From positions 1-39,330 of IMG/VR virus record IMGVR_UViG_3300009158_000094: 39,330 nucleotides of DNA; one strand, given 5' to 3'. The stretch's first letter is position 1. Every line of letters begins with the position of its first letter. The notes under the pieces are model-generated. The model had not been told where the DNA came from. It searched no databases and saw nothing but the letters and a program-made list of their open reading frames with translations. Origin of the DNA: a virus. The translations under genes and the position numbers were made by a program. This document shows positions 6,109 to 13,932 of the stretch, one piece after another.

Positions 6109-7218
6109 ATGAAACACTCCAGCATCGTCGGGGGCAGCACCGCCAAGCGAGTCATCAACTGCCCCGGATCAGTCAAGCTGTGTCAGCGTATGCCGCCGAA
6201 GCCCTCTAGCAAGGACGCCGACACGGGTACGCTGCTGCACAATGCGGTAGCGGAATACATGGACGGCCACAACGTCATGGCGCTTGAGTATGAGGGCATC
6301 AAGATGACGCCTGAGTTGTTCGAGGATAAGTTGATGGTAGCTATTGAACTGCTGGGCGATGTTGACCCAGATATGGCAATGGAGTTCGACCAGGAGGTCA
6401 CAGTCAGCTTCGGGTCGTATCTCCCCGGCGCTTTCGGCAGCACTGACCTGATCGGGCGGCTAGGCAACAAGGCTATCGTGCTGGACTGGAAGTTCGGTGA
6501 CGGTGTGATCGTCGAAGCTACCGAGAACGAGCAACTGATGTACTACACTGCCGCAGCGATGCGGACACCTGAGTTGGCATGGGTATTTGATGGGGCGGAT
6601 GAGATAGAACTGATTATCATTCAGCCGCCCGCCATCCGGCGCTGGACAACGACTACCGCTCGCATCAAGTCGTTCGAGCGCACACTGAAGAAAGCCGTTA
6701 AAGCCTCGGCTACGCCAGAGCCTAAACTGTTCGCTGGTGATCATTGCCGCTGGTGCGCCGCTCGACCGATCTGCCCTGTAATGACCGGCGCTGTTGATCG
6801 TGCGCTACGGACACAGATAGACGGATTAGACAAGGCTTATATTAGCAACTACTTAAAGAACGCCGTGCTGCTAGAGGGCTGGATCAACGATCTGCGTTCG
6901 CTCGCATTGCAAACGCTGGAGAATGGGGGTAGCATTCCTGACTTCAAGCTCGTTCAAAAACGTGGCACACGAAAATGGATTTCCGAGGATGACGCCCGAG
7001 TCGCTCTCTTGCAAATCCTCCCCGAATCTGAAGTGGTGGAGATGTCTATGGTATCGCCCGCGCAAGCCGAGAAGAAGTTGAAGAAGCGGAAGCTCGACTT
7101 GCCGGAAGGTATTGTGACCTCGGTCAGTTCAGGTAACACACTGGCGAGCGCAGACGATCCGCGCCCGGCAGTGCTTCAACTCGGTCAGCAACTCGCTGGC
7201 CTTTCTAAACTTCAATAG
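6109..7218 (+). CDS. PD-(D/E)XK nuclease, DUF2800/Cas4-like
   Basis: A 369-residue protein of the phage DUF2800 type. The start MKHSSIVGGSTAKRVINCPG carries the conserved early Cys (CPGS). GSTDLIG near residue 112 and VLDWKFG near 124-130 supply the Asp and the D-x-K catalytic residues. HCRWCAARPICP (about 212-223) is the C-terminal cysteine cluster that in Cas4/AddB-like nucleases holds an iron-sulfur cluster. It is probably a DNA exonuclease in replication or recombination. First gene of the rightward module, with the good ribosome binding site AAAGGAAA. The exact polarity of the nuclease cannot be read from sequence. Confidence 0.85.
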   Translation: MKHSSIVGGSTAKRVINCPGSVKLCQRMPPKPSSKDADTGTLLHNAVAEYMDGHNVMALEYEGIKMTPELFEDKLMVAIELLGDVDPDMAMEFDQEVTVSFGSYLPGAFGSTDLIGRLGNKAIVLDWKFGDGVIVEATENEQLMYYTAAAMRTPELAWVFDGADEIELIIIQPPAIRRWTTTTARIKSFERTLKKAVKASATPEPKLFAGDHCRWCAARPICPVMTGAVDRALRTQIDGLDKAYISNYLKNAVLLEGWINDLRSLALQTLENGGSIPDFKLVQKRGTRKWISEDDARVALLQILPESEVVEMSMVSPAQAEKKLKKRKLDLPEGIVTSVSSGNTLASADDPRPAVLQLGQQLAGLSKLQ

Positions 7219-7229
7219 GAAATAAAATT

Positions 7230-7904
7230 ATGTCCAATATAGTGACCTTTGCTGGTGCAGGACTCCCCGCTGTTGCCACCCTTGCTACTTCGCTGCGTAA
7301 CCTCGAGGCCGACGTTGGCCCCGGTGGGGTGGTGCTCATCAAGATGGACAAGACGGGCTGTTGGGTGTTTGGTGCAGATCAAACCGAAGTCGAAGAAGAC
7401 TCGACTTGGGCCGTCAATCCGTTCTCTTTCATCCATGGCTTTATCGCTTGGGGTGAAGGTGAAGTGCTGGGCGAGAAGATGACCGGCATCGCTAACCCGT
7501 TGCCGGAAGTTGATGCTGCTCCCCCTGGTGCCAAGCGCGGCTGGGAAGTGCAAGTCGGTATGTCGATGAAGTGCCTGACCGGAGAAGACGCCGGGGTGGA
7601 GTGCCGCTTTACCACCACCTCTGTCGGCGGCAAACGCGGTGTTCAGGGTCTGGCTGCGGAGCTTGCTACTCAGGTTGAAAAGGATCAGATCAAGGTTGTG
7701 CCGGTGGTCAAGCTGGATTCAGCCCACTACCCGCACAAGCTGTACGGGAAGATTTTTACGCCCGTATTCAAATTGGTCGAGTTCGTTTCGATGACACCAG
7801 AGGCCAAGGAGGAGGCCAAGGAGGAGGCCAAGGAAGAACCGGCGGCAGAGGAACCGAAGGCAGAAGAAGCCCCGGCTCGCCGTCGCCGTAGGACTGCTGC
7901 GTAA
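7230..7904 (+). CDS. Possible ssDNA-binding-type replication protein, acidic/basic tail
   Basis: A 224-residue protein lying between the DUF2800 nuclease and DNA polymerase, the position usually held by a DUF2815 or ssDNA-binding protein in this module. The body (residues about 1-190) looks beta-rich (VVLIKMDKTGCWVFG, VVPVVKLDS). The tail is low complexity: EAKEEAKEEAKEEPAAEEPK, encoded by three tandem copies of a 12-base unit at about 7799-7834, followed by a basic RRRRR end. ssDNA-binding proteins commonly have an acidic tail, but the terminal arginines are unlike them. No clear family motif is seen. The role is inferred from position. Confidence 0.65.
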   Translation: MSNIVTFAGAGLPAVATLATSLRNLEADVGPGGVVLIKMDKTGCWVFGADQTEVEEDSTWAVNPFSFIHGFIAWGEGEVLGEKMTGIANPLPEVDAAPPGAKRGWEVQVGMSMKCLTGEDAGVECRFTTTSVGGKRGVQGLAAELATQVEKDQIKVVPVVKLDSAHYPHKLYGKIFTPVFKLVEFVSMTPEAKEEAKEEAKEEPAAEEPKAEEAPARRRRRTAA

Positions 7905-7909
7905 GAAGG

Positions 7910-7937
7910 TAGGGGGCTTCGGCCCCCTATTTCTATT
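7910..7937 (+). terminator. Rho-independent terminator with UUCG tetraloop
   Basis: An 8-bp stem, TAGGGGGC (7910-7917) paired with GCCCCCTA (7922-7929), closed by a C(UUCG)G tetraloop and followed by TTTCTATT. It ends directly before the polymerase start at 7938, so it probably lowers polymerase expression relative to the two upstream genes or requires antitermination. Confidence 0.8.
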
Positions 7938-9887
7938 ATGACGATAGCATGGGTTGATTTTGAAACGAGAAGCAGATGCAATCTGCTGACTAGGGGCGCG
8001 TACAATTACGCGATGGACAGCAGCACCGAGGTTATCTGCATGTGCTACGCCATTGACGATGGCCCAGTGCAAACATGGGTGCCGGGGGATGCGCTGCCTG
8101 ACTTCACTGGTATGCAGATCAGAGCGCACAACGCTGCATTTGAAAGACTGATTTTCACTTATGTTCTGGAGCAAGAGTACGCGCTGGAGCAGTATTACTG
8201 CACTGCAGCACAAGCCAGAGCCAACTCTATGCCGGGTTCGTTGGAGGATGTTGGCCGTGCTGCAGGAGCGTCGATGCGTAAGGACTATCGAGGCGCTGAG
8301 TTGATCCGCAAGCTATCCATCCCGCAGCCAGGGGGGGATTTCAATTACGACCCTTTGCTGCTAGAGGAAATGCGGGCGTACTGCCGTCAGGACGTTGAGG
8401 CTATGCGGGCGATATCAAAAGGTTTGCGTGGCCTGTCCGCCGAGGAGTTATCCGACTACCATATCAACGAGCGTATTAACGACCGTGGTGTGCTGGTTGA
8501 TGTTGAACTATGCCGTGCTGCTATCAAATATTCAGATGCTGAAGTGGCTGAGATACAGCAGATCGTTCAGCAGGTATCCGGGCTGACTTCGGTGCGCTCG
8601 CCCAAGATGCGTGAGTGGGTGCAGGCCAGAGTCGGCCCGGAAGCACTCAAGCTGATGACCGTCTATAAGGACGGCGAAAAGAAGATGTCCGTCGACAAGT
8701 CTGTACGGGCGTCGTTACTCATTCTTGCAGAGGAAAACCCTGATGAAGTACCGGAAGACGTTGCGGAAATACTCCAGTGTGCCGACGATGTTTGGGCCTC
8801 CTCGGTTGCGAAGTTCAGCCGCCTTGCAAATTTGGCTGACGAGGAGGATAGCCGAGTGCGTGGCGCGTTCGTATTCAACGGGGGGGCGGCAACCGGAAGA
8901 GCATCCAGTTACGGGGCGCAGGTTCATAATTTCACCCGCAAATGCTCTAAAGAGCCAGATGCACTAAGGCGGGCGATGGTGCGCGGGCATGAGATCGTGC
9001 CGAAGTATGGCAAGCGTATCACTGACTGCCTCAAGGGTATGCTGCGCCCGGCACTGATACCGCAGCCCGGTCATGTGTTCGTCGTAGCAGACTGGGCCGG
9101 TATCGAAGCGCGGTGCAACTCTTGGCTATCGAATCAGCCACAAGCAGAACAGGTGCTGGACGTATTCCGATCGGGTAAGGATATTTATATCCAAGAGGCG
9201 GCAGGCATATTCCACTGCACCGAAGAAGAAGTGAATACGGATCGTCGGCAGATCGGCAAGGTAGCTATTCTGTCTTGTGGGTACGCCGGGGGAAAAAACG
9301 CCTTTGCATCAATGGGCCAAAATTACGGCGTAGTGCTGCCAGAGTCGGATGCTGTCCGCACAGTAGAGGCGTGGCGGCGGTCGAACCAGTGGGCGGTGCG
9401 CTACTGGCAGGAGATTGAGATAGCCTATACCAAGGCGATGCGCCATGTCGGGCATGAGTTTAACGCTGGGCGGGTGGTGTATATGTTTGATGGTGAGCAT
9501 CTATGGTACGCGCTGCCCTCTGGTCGTGTGCTGCGCTACCCCTACGCCAAGCTGGAAGGCGATGAACTGACCTACCTCAAGTCCGCATGGAAACCCGCCG
9601 CCGACGCTAAAGAGTGGCCCCGCGCGCGGCTATGGAAAGGGCTGGCTTGCGAGAACATCTGTCAGGCAACCGCCAACGACATATTGAGGGGCGCACTGCG
9701 GGAATGCGATAGACAAGATTTACAAGTAGAACTTCACATCCACGATGAAATCGTTATTTCTTGCAAGCCGGAAGAAATAGAGTTTTCAAAAGCAACTTTA
9801 AGGGCTATAATGTGTATGCCGCCAGAATGGGCCGTTGGGCTTCCGTTGGCGGTAGACATAAAGGACATGGCCCGTTATGGAAAATAA
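7938..9887 (+). CDS. Family A DNA polymerase with 3'-5' exonuclease domain
   Basis: A 649-residue replicative phage polymerase. The exonuclease domain has WVDFET (Asp7, Glu9; Exo I), HNAAFE (64-69; Exo II) and YCRQDVEAM near 148-155 (Exo III). The polymerase domain has motif A VVADWAGIEAR near residue 385, motif B as RRQIGKVAILSCGYAGG near 435, and motif C LHIHDEI with His-Asp-Glu at 602-604. All catalytic acids are present. The frame ends MARYGK and stops at 9885-9887, overlapping the HNH gene by 11 bases. The last codons are duplicated downstream of that gene, which shows that polymerase and primase were once directly overlapping. No ribosome binding site is obvious within the terminator region upstream. 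Confidence 0.93.
   Translation: MTIAWVDFETRSRCNLLTRGAYNYAMDSSTEVICMCYAIDDGPVQTWVPGDALPDFTGMQIRAHNAAFERLIFTYVLEQEYALEQYYCTAAQARANSMPGSLEDVGRAAGASMRKDYRGAELIRKLSIPQPGGDFNYDPLLLEEMRAYCRQDVEAMRAISKGLRGLSAEELSDYHINERINDRGVLVDVELCRAAIKYSDAEVAEIQQIVQQVSGLTSVRSPKMREWVQARVGPEALKLMTVYKDGEKKMSVDKSVRASLLILAEENPDEVPEDVAEILQCADDVWASSVAKFSRLANLADEEDSRVRGAFVFNGGAATGRASSYGAQVHNFTRKCSKEPDALRRAMVRGHEIVPKYGKRITDCLKGMLRPALIPQPGHVFVVADWAGIEARCNSWLSNQPQAEQVLDVFRSGKDIYIQEAAGIFHCTEEEVNTDRRQIGKVAILSCGYAGGKNAFASMGQNYGVVLPESDAVRTVEAWRRSNQWAVRYWQEIEIAYTKAMRHVGHEFNAGRVVYMFDGEHLWYALPSGRVLRYPYAKLEGDELTYLKSAWKPAADAKEWPRARLWKGLACENICQATANDILRGALRECDRQDLQVELHIHDEIVISCKPEEIEFSKATLRAIMCMPPEWAVGLPLAVDIKDMARYGK
9860..9887. repeat. 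Left copy of 28-nt duplication flanking HNH gene
   Basis: Covers the last codons of the polymerase gene and the HNH start codon. It matches 10383-10410 at 23 of 28 positions, including the unbroken 10-base core CCCGTTATGG. Confidence 0.75.
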
Positions 9888-10383
9888 AATTACGCAGGAG
9901 AAATTGAAAGAGCTATTTATATACAATAAGAAAACTGGTTTGTTTACTCGGAGGGTTTCTACTGGTAGGCATGATTGCCACAAAGCTGGAGAGATAGCCG
10001 GAACTAAATTAACCCATAGGTACGTGGTGATATCTATAGGAACGCAAAGATATATGGCCCACCGTTTAGCTTGGCTGTATGTGTATGGCATATGGCCCGC
10101 CGGAGATTTAGACCACATAAACCAGGATAAATATGACAATAGAATAACTAACTTAAGAGAAGCCACAAGAAAACAAAACATGCAGAATGTAACTAGGCAC
10201 AAACACAACACCAGTGGCTTTAAGGGTGTCGCGTGGCACAAGCAACGTAACAGATGGAGAGCGTATATTTTTATTGACTACAAGCAAAAGCACTTAGGGC
10301 TATTCGAAACAAAAGAAAAAGCAAACGAAGCTAGACTAGACGCAGAAAAAATATACCACAGTCATTCTACGCAAACGAAATGA
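9877..10383 (+). CDS. HNH homing-type endonuclease with AP2 domain
   Basis: A 168-residue free-standing endonuclease. The HNH part reads AHRLAWLYVYG, then DLDHINQDKYDNRITNLREA (the catalytic DH followed by the N-L metal/structure residues). The C-terminal AP2-type DNA-binding part reads FKGVAWHKQRNRWRAYIFI, then KHLGLFETKEKANEARLDA. Base composition is clearly richer in A and T than the polymerase and primase on either side, which suggests recent acquisition. It lies exactly between the polymerase and the primase and is flanked by a 28-nt imperfect repeat. It starts inside the polymerase gene (11-base overlap) with no ribosome binding site of its own. Probably a mobile gene that spreads by cutting endonuclease-free relatives. 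Confidence 0.9.
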   Translation: MENKITQEKLKELFIYNKKTGLFTRRVSTGRHDCHKAGEIAGTKLTHRYVVISIGTQRYMAHRLAWLYVYGIWPAGDLDHINQDKYDNRITNLREATRKQNMQNVTRHKHNTSGFKGVAWHKQRNRWRAYIFIDYKQKHLGLFETKEKANEARLDAEKIYHSHSTQTK

Positions 10384-10410
10384 AAGGTGATGACCCGTTA
10401 TGGCAAATGA
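10383..10410. repeat. Right copy of 28-nt duplication flanking HNH gene
   Basis: Runs from the last base of the HNH stop codon into the primase start. In this copy CGT TAT GGC AAA TGA still spells the polymerase ending RYGK-stop, while ATG GCA AAT GAC in the overlapping frame starts the primase. This preserves the ancestral junction. Confidence 0.75.
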
Positions 10411-12667
10411 CTTCCTAGACTTCCTAGACTTCCTTTGCGGCTTACCCGCAGAGGGTGAAACGCTGCTGCTGACAAAGAAGGTGAAAAGTGGGGCTTTTCC
10501 TGCTTTTCTGCCTGCCAAATACCGCAAGGGGGGCGCGTGGTACGGTAATACTGGGTGTTTTATCATTGACCGCTTCAATGGGCAGATCAGTGCAGCGGGT
10601 AAGAACATCGAGCATGTGCTGGTGCTGGTCTGCGATGATGTCGGCACGAAGTCCAAGCTGCCGCCCATACAGCCCACCTGGGTCATGGAAACGAGCAAGG
10701 GTAACTACCAGTGGGGCTATGCCTTCCATGTGGATCATCAGCCCACCAAGGCCCGCTATACGGCCCTATATAACGCTATTGCCGCTGCGGGCTACTCTGA
10801 TCCGGGCGCTAACAACCCGGTACGCAACTTCCGCCTGCCGGGATCGCTGAACGATAAGAAGGAAGGCTTCGAGGCGGTGCTGGTAGAGTTCAACCCGGAA
10901 CGCTTTTTTACAGTAGAGCAACTGCTGGACGCCTTCGCGGTCAAGCTGGGTGAGGTAGTCGAAAGCACGTTCAAGCGTATCGAGTTGGCTGACGATGGCA
11001 ACGACGAGGTACTGGCGTGGCTGTCCAAGTCCGGGCTAGTCTTGGACGGCGGCAATCCAGCGGGCTGGTATGGGGTAGTCTGCCCCAACGCAGCAGAGCA
11101 TACGGACGGTAGCCCAGAGTCACGCTATACGCCCGCCACCCGCTCATGGGTGTGTATGCACGGTCACTGTCAGCACCTGAACTCGAAGAGCTTTCTTGAG
11201 TGGGTATATGAGCAGGGCGGGCCGGACAAGACCACCGGCTTGCGGGAGGAGCTTCTTGCTTCTGTCATGCGGGGAGTCTATGACAAGATCGGCCCCGCTA
11301 TTGCCGCCGAGGAAGTAGCAGAGCAGATCAACGAAGCCGCTCGCTTGCGTGAGCTTGCCCGTGCTGTGCAGGATGAATGGCACGGCATATACGCCTATAT
11401 CGAAACCGATGATTCTTACTTCGATATGGTAGGCACTTCGGAAATACGGCGATCGACTTTTAACGCCCTGTACCGCGCCATTGACTGCCGTACTATGCAC
11501 GGCACGGGGACGAAGAAGATAGAAGCCTCGGTGTGGTTTGACGAAAACCGCAACAAGAAGGGCGGATATACCCTCAGAGGCTTGACCTATGCCGCCGGGG
11601 AGTCGCCGCTGTGCCACCGCGACGGGGCGGTCTATGGCAACCTATGGCGCAACTACCGCCCCGCTGTGGGCGACGGGGATGTGGGCCTGTGGCTTGACCA
11701 TTGCCGCTCGATTGTGCCGGACGAGGCCGAACTGTCGCATATATGGGATGTGATGGCATACAAGCTACAGCACCCAGCGGTCAAGATCAACCACGCTATT
11801 CTGCACGCTGGCCGTCCGGGGTGTGGCAAGGATACTATGTGGCATCCGTTTTTATGGTCTATTGGTGGCCCTTACAAGCATAACGTCGCTCTTGTGTCCA
11901 ATGAAACGCTTGGATCAACCTGGGGGTATGATCTTGAATCCGAGGTGATGGTTGTCAATGAGCTTCGTCAGTCCGAGGCCCGTGACCGCCGGGCGATGGA
12001 AAACACGCTAAAACCTATCATCGCCGCCCCACCTGAGTTCCTGCCCGTTAACCGGAAAGGGCTGCACCCGTACATGATGGTCAACCGTACCTTCGTTCTT
12101 GCCTTCTCCAATGACTCCGCCGCCATAGCTTTGCCCTCCGATGACAGGCGCTGGTTTGTTATATGGTCAGAAGCCTCCAGGATGGCCCCAGACGCTGCGC
12201 GGCGCATCTGGGCATGGTATGGTGCGGGCGGGTGCGCTGCTGTGGCTGGATGGCTAAGGCGACGGGATGTTAGCGCGTTTAATCCCGGTGCCGCGCCCGC
12301 GATGACCGAGGCTAAAACAAATTTGATAGAGGGTGGTCGGTCGATGTCCGAATCCTACCTGATAGAACAGATGGAAGGACAGCTAGGCGACTTCAAGTCA
12401 GGCGTTATCATGTCGCCGTTTCACGGCCTATGCGACCGCCTGAGCGGTAGTGTAGCGGGCGGGTACAGGATAGGACAGGCGGTGCTGTTTCACGCGCTGC
12501 AAGAGGCTGGCTGGCTTGACCGTGGCAGGGTACATACGTCCGATTTGCGTACCCATAAGCGGATATTCTGCCACCCTAGCCTTGCCGGCATATCCAAATC
12601 CGATTTGAGGCGCATGGGGGAGGCTATAGCCGCTCCGCCGGAGAGCAGGTTATCGGTAGTCAAGTAG
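10400..12667 (+). CDS. Primase-helicase (RepB-like primase fused to D5/DUF5906-type ATPase)
   Basis: A 755-residue replication protein. The N-terminal third resembles the RepB-like archaeo-eukaryotic primase group (WVMETSKGNYQWGYAFHVDH, later NPVRNFRLPGSLNDK). The C-terminal half is a helicase of the DUF5906/virulence-associated E type: Walker A GRPGCGKDT near 471-479, then VMVVNELRQSEARDRRAMEN, and the characteristic stretch FVLAFSNDSAAIALPSDDRR ending in RWFVIW. It provides priming and unwinding for the adjacent polymerase. The start has a three-fold repeat of the codons for DFL. It ends 7 bases before the bidirectional terminator. The helicase part is firmly recognised; the primase assignment is moderate. 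Confidence 0.88.
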   Translation: MANDFLDFLDFLCGLPAEGETLLLTKKVKSGAFPAFLPAKYRKGGAWYGNTGCFIIDRFNGQISAAGKNIEHVLVLVCDDVGTKSKLPPIQPTWVMETSKGNYQWGYAFHVDHQPTKARYTALYNAIAAAGYSDPGANNPVRNFRLPGSLNDKKEGFEAVLVEFNPERFFTVEQLLDAFAVKLGEVVESTFKRIELADDGNDEVLAWLSKSGLVLDGGNPAGWYGVVCPNAAEHTDGSPESRYTPATRSWVCMHGHCQHLNSKSFLEWVYEQGGPDKTTGLREELLASVMRGVYDKIGPAIAAEEVAEQINEAARLRELARAVQDEWHGIYAYIETDDSYFDMVGTSEIRRSTFNALYRAIDCRTMHGTGTKKIEASVWFDENRNKKGGYTLRGLTYAAGESPLCHRDGAVYGNLWRNYRPAVGDGDVGLWLDHCRSIVPDEAELSHIWDVMAYKLQHPAVKINHAILHAGRPGCGKDTMWHPFLWSIGGPYKHNVALVSNETLGSTWGYDLESEVMVVNELRQSEARDRRAMENTLKPIIAAPPEFLPVNRKGLHPYMMVNRTFVLAFSNDSAAIALPSDDRRWFVIWSEASRMAPDAARRIWAWYGAGGCAAVAGWLRRRDVSAFNPGAAPAMTEAKTNLIEGGRSMSESYLIEQMEGQLGDFKSGVIMSPFHGLCDRLSGSVAGGYRIGQAVLFHALQEAGWLDRGRVHTSDLRTHKRIFCHPSLAGISKSDLRRMGEAIAAPPESRLSVVK

Positions 12668-12674
12668 CAAAAGA

Positions 12675-12700
12675 AAACGGCCCCTAGGGGCCGTTTGTCT
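12675..12700. terminator. Bidirectional terminator between convergent operons
   Basis: A perfect 22-base palindrome (12675-12696; arms AAACGGCCCCT and AGGGGCCGTTT). Rightward it is followed by GTCTATTT; leftward by TTCTTTTGC, so with the stem's own terminal T-run it has a good U-tract on the minus strand. It separates the primase gene from the leftward small-gene operon. Confidence 0.8.
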
Positions 12701-12755
12701 ATTTGCGGAGGATGATTAGGACTAAGGCGATCAGAGCCGCTACGATAGTGTGCAT
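12699..12755 (-). CDS. Possible 18-residue hydrophobic membrane peptide
   Basis: The ATG at 12755 gives MHTIVAALIALVLIILRK and stops directly beside the terminator. AAGGGC lies 5 bases upstream. The product is one membrane span with a basic end, like known phage membrane micropeptides. It overlaps the end of the upstream gene in another frame. It is supported only by composition, the ribosome binding site and position as last gene of the operon. Confidence 0.35.
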   Translation of the reverse strand: MHTIVAALIALVLIILRK

Positions 12756-12892
12756 AGACTGCCCTTCGCAAGCCTGATGACCTGTATGCGGTTCAAGGTG
12801 GGCCATGCTGCCATGAGTGAATCGGCAAGGCGTAAGATGGCGGTAGTGTGGAAGTCGGTTAGCCGATAGGCTAGGGCTTGTTGGTTAGTCAT
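12740..12892 (-). CDS. Hypothetical small protein, 50 aa
   Basis: Starts MTNQQALAYRLTDFHTTAIL at 12892 and overlaps the end of the upstream gene (its TAA lies within the first codons). Helical, no recognised motif. Compact spacing in the operon is the main support. Confidence 0.5.
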   Translation of the reverse strand: MTNQQALAYRLTDFHTTAILRLADSLMAAWPTLNRIQVIRLAKGSLCTLS

Positions 12893-13055
12893 GTTGCACC
12901 CCATTTGCTGCTTCCAAGGTACGGGCCAGAAAATATAACCGCATCTCTTGAGGCGACAGGCGCTTCATAGCGTACAAAAGCGCCGCTTGGCGACCGCATT
13001 GCCGGTAGAGCTTGGCAGCACGGATAGCGATCTCTGCTGATTTGGTTATGGTCAT
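12885..13055 (-). CDS. Hypothetical small helical protein, 56 aa
   Basis: The ATG at 13055 is preceded by AAGGAGGTG, the best ribosome binding site in this operon, and overlaps the upstream stop as TAATG. The product begins MTITKSAEIAIRAAKLYRQC and is Ala/Arg/Leu-rich and helical. The longer frame from 13115 is a shadow of the upstream gene. Function unknown. Confidence 0.65.
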   Translation of the reverse strand: MTITKSAEIAIRAAKLYRQCGRQAALLYAMKRLSPQEMRLYFLARTLEAANGVQHD

Positions 13056-13210
13056 TATCTTCCACCTCCTTTTCGTTCGCTGTAATCTCTGGCAGCGGTT
13101 AGAGCTTCCCGGCATGTTGCACCCGTGCGGCGAGCATCAAGATACACTTGGGCAGCGCCGCCGATGTAACGGTGGTATATGGCATTAAAAACACGATTTG
13201 ATGATGGCAT
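13055..13210 (-). CDS. Hypothetical small basic protein, 51 aa
   Basis: The ATG at 13210, with AGAGGAG upstream, encodes MPSSNRVFNAIYHRYIGGAA and a basic end ERKGGGR, whose codons double as the ribosome binding site of the next gene. Stop and next start share TAATG. No family recognised. Confidence 0.6.
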   Translation of the reverse strand: MPSSNRVFNAIYHRYIGGAAQVYLDARRTGATCREALTAARDYSERKGGGR

Positions 13211-13241
13211 GGTTACTACTCCTCTAGTTTGGCATGTCGGG

Positions 13242-13270
13242 GCAACATTGCCACATTAGCCGATACCTGC
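13242..13270. repeat. Partial duplicate of sequence at 13512-13543
   Basis: GCAACxTTGCCACxxTAGCC followed by GATACxTGC occurs here and at 13512-13543, where three extra bases are inserted. In the second place it is coding sequence of the first gene of this operon. Here it lies in the 65-base gap before the 13055-13210 gene, in an 18-codon open frame (13216-13272) that may be a remnant of a duplicated gene. Confidence 0.45.
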
Positions 13271-13275
13271 ATCAA

Positions 13276-13593
13276 TCAATAAATCACCCCATGCCGAAGC
13301 GTATCGCGCCGAAGGTTGCTGGCGTATACTTGCGCTTGGTGCATCGTATATCCGGCTCCGGCCCCGTAAAATATTTCCCGTTCCGGTGTAGGATCGTCGG
13401 TAATATACCGGGCGCGGATTCGCCATTCATTTCCTACCTGTACCGGCACAATCGATTTGATTTTAATTGTCATGGTCTCATCCTTATAGTGATTACGAAA
13501 TAGGCAATTTTGCAACCTTGCCACACTAGCCGACGATACATGCTTGCGCGCCAGTCTGATAGCCGTGGTTGCCTGATTTGCGGTCACATACAT
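13276..13593 (-). CDS. Hypothetical protein, first gene of leftward operon, 105 aa
   Basis: The ATG at 13593 (MYVTANQATTAIRLARKHVS) has AAAAGGGGGG six bases upstream. A second possible start inside it, MTIKIKSIVPVQVGNEWRIR at 13473, also has AAGGATGAG before it and begins a beta-rich segment (WRIRARYITDD). The frame may therefore produce two proteins or be a fusion of two small genes. The C-terminal part contains a Tyr/Gly-rich turn (IFYGAGAGYTMHQAQVYASN). Function unknown. It is driven by the promoter at 13650-13658. Confidence 0.65.
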   Translation of the reverse strand: MYVTANQATTAIRLARKHVSSASVARLQNCLFRNHYKDETMTIKIKSIVPVQVGNEWRIRARYITDDPTPEREIFYGAGAGYTMHQAQVYASNLRRDTLRHGVIY

Positions 13594-13649
13594 GTTATAC
13601 CCCCCTTTTCTGTTTCGGTTAAATAACAAAACAATCTGTTGCAGGTATC

Positions 13650-13658
13650 AATATAGCA
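13650..13658 (-). promoter_or_regulatory. Extended -10 promoter of leftward operon
   Basis: Minus strand TGC-TATATT: the TG extension at 13658-13657 and the -10 hexamer at 13655-13650. No good -35 is present at 16-18 bases, which is typical of activator-dependent promoters. Predicted start near 13643, with a leader of about 50 bases before the ATG at 13593. Confidence 0.5.
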
Positions 13659-13676
13659 CTAAAAACAGGAAAAGTA

Positions 13677-13690
13677 TTGATCTAGATCAA
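13677..13690. promoter_or_regulatory. FNR/CRP-family-like operator
   Basis: A perfect 14-bp palindrome TTGAT-CTAG-ATCAA, identical at all fixed positions to the FNR consensus TTGAT-N4-ATCAA. Its centre lies about 40-41 bases upstream of the predicted start of the leftward operon, the usual site for class II activation. Confidence 0.45.
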
Positions 13691-13911
13691 ATTGCAACAA
13701 AATTATTTAAGGGGGGCTACACATAGGCATAATACCCCTTGACCTCACTAAACTATTGCCGATGTGGGCCAGATTTTATGTGTGAGATGTGTGGGGGGAT
13801 GTGTGGTTTGGGAAGGACGGTTGTGCATCGGGTGCGCCAGTGTGGGAGAGGAAAAAGGGCTTTATGTGTAATATGTGTTGTGTGATATTAAATGAAAAAA
13901 AAAAGGTATAC

Positions 13912-13932
13912 AGATGAGAATGGTTCTCATCT
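13912..13932. promoter_or_regulatory. 21-bp dyad, Fur-box-like
   Basis: AGATGAGAA-TGG-TTCTCATCT, 9-bp perfect arms. Its core TGAGAAT-G-GTTCTCA has the 7-1-7 form of Fur operators. A TATACA hexamer abuts it at 13907-13912. No clear promoter is assigned here, so an operator or simple hairpin is equally possible. Confidence 0.35.
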
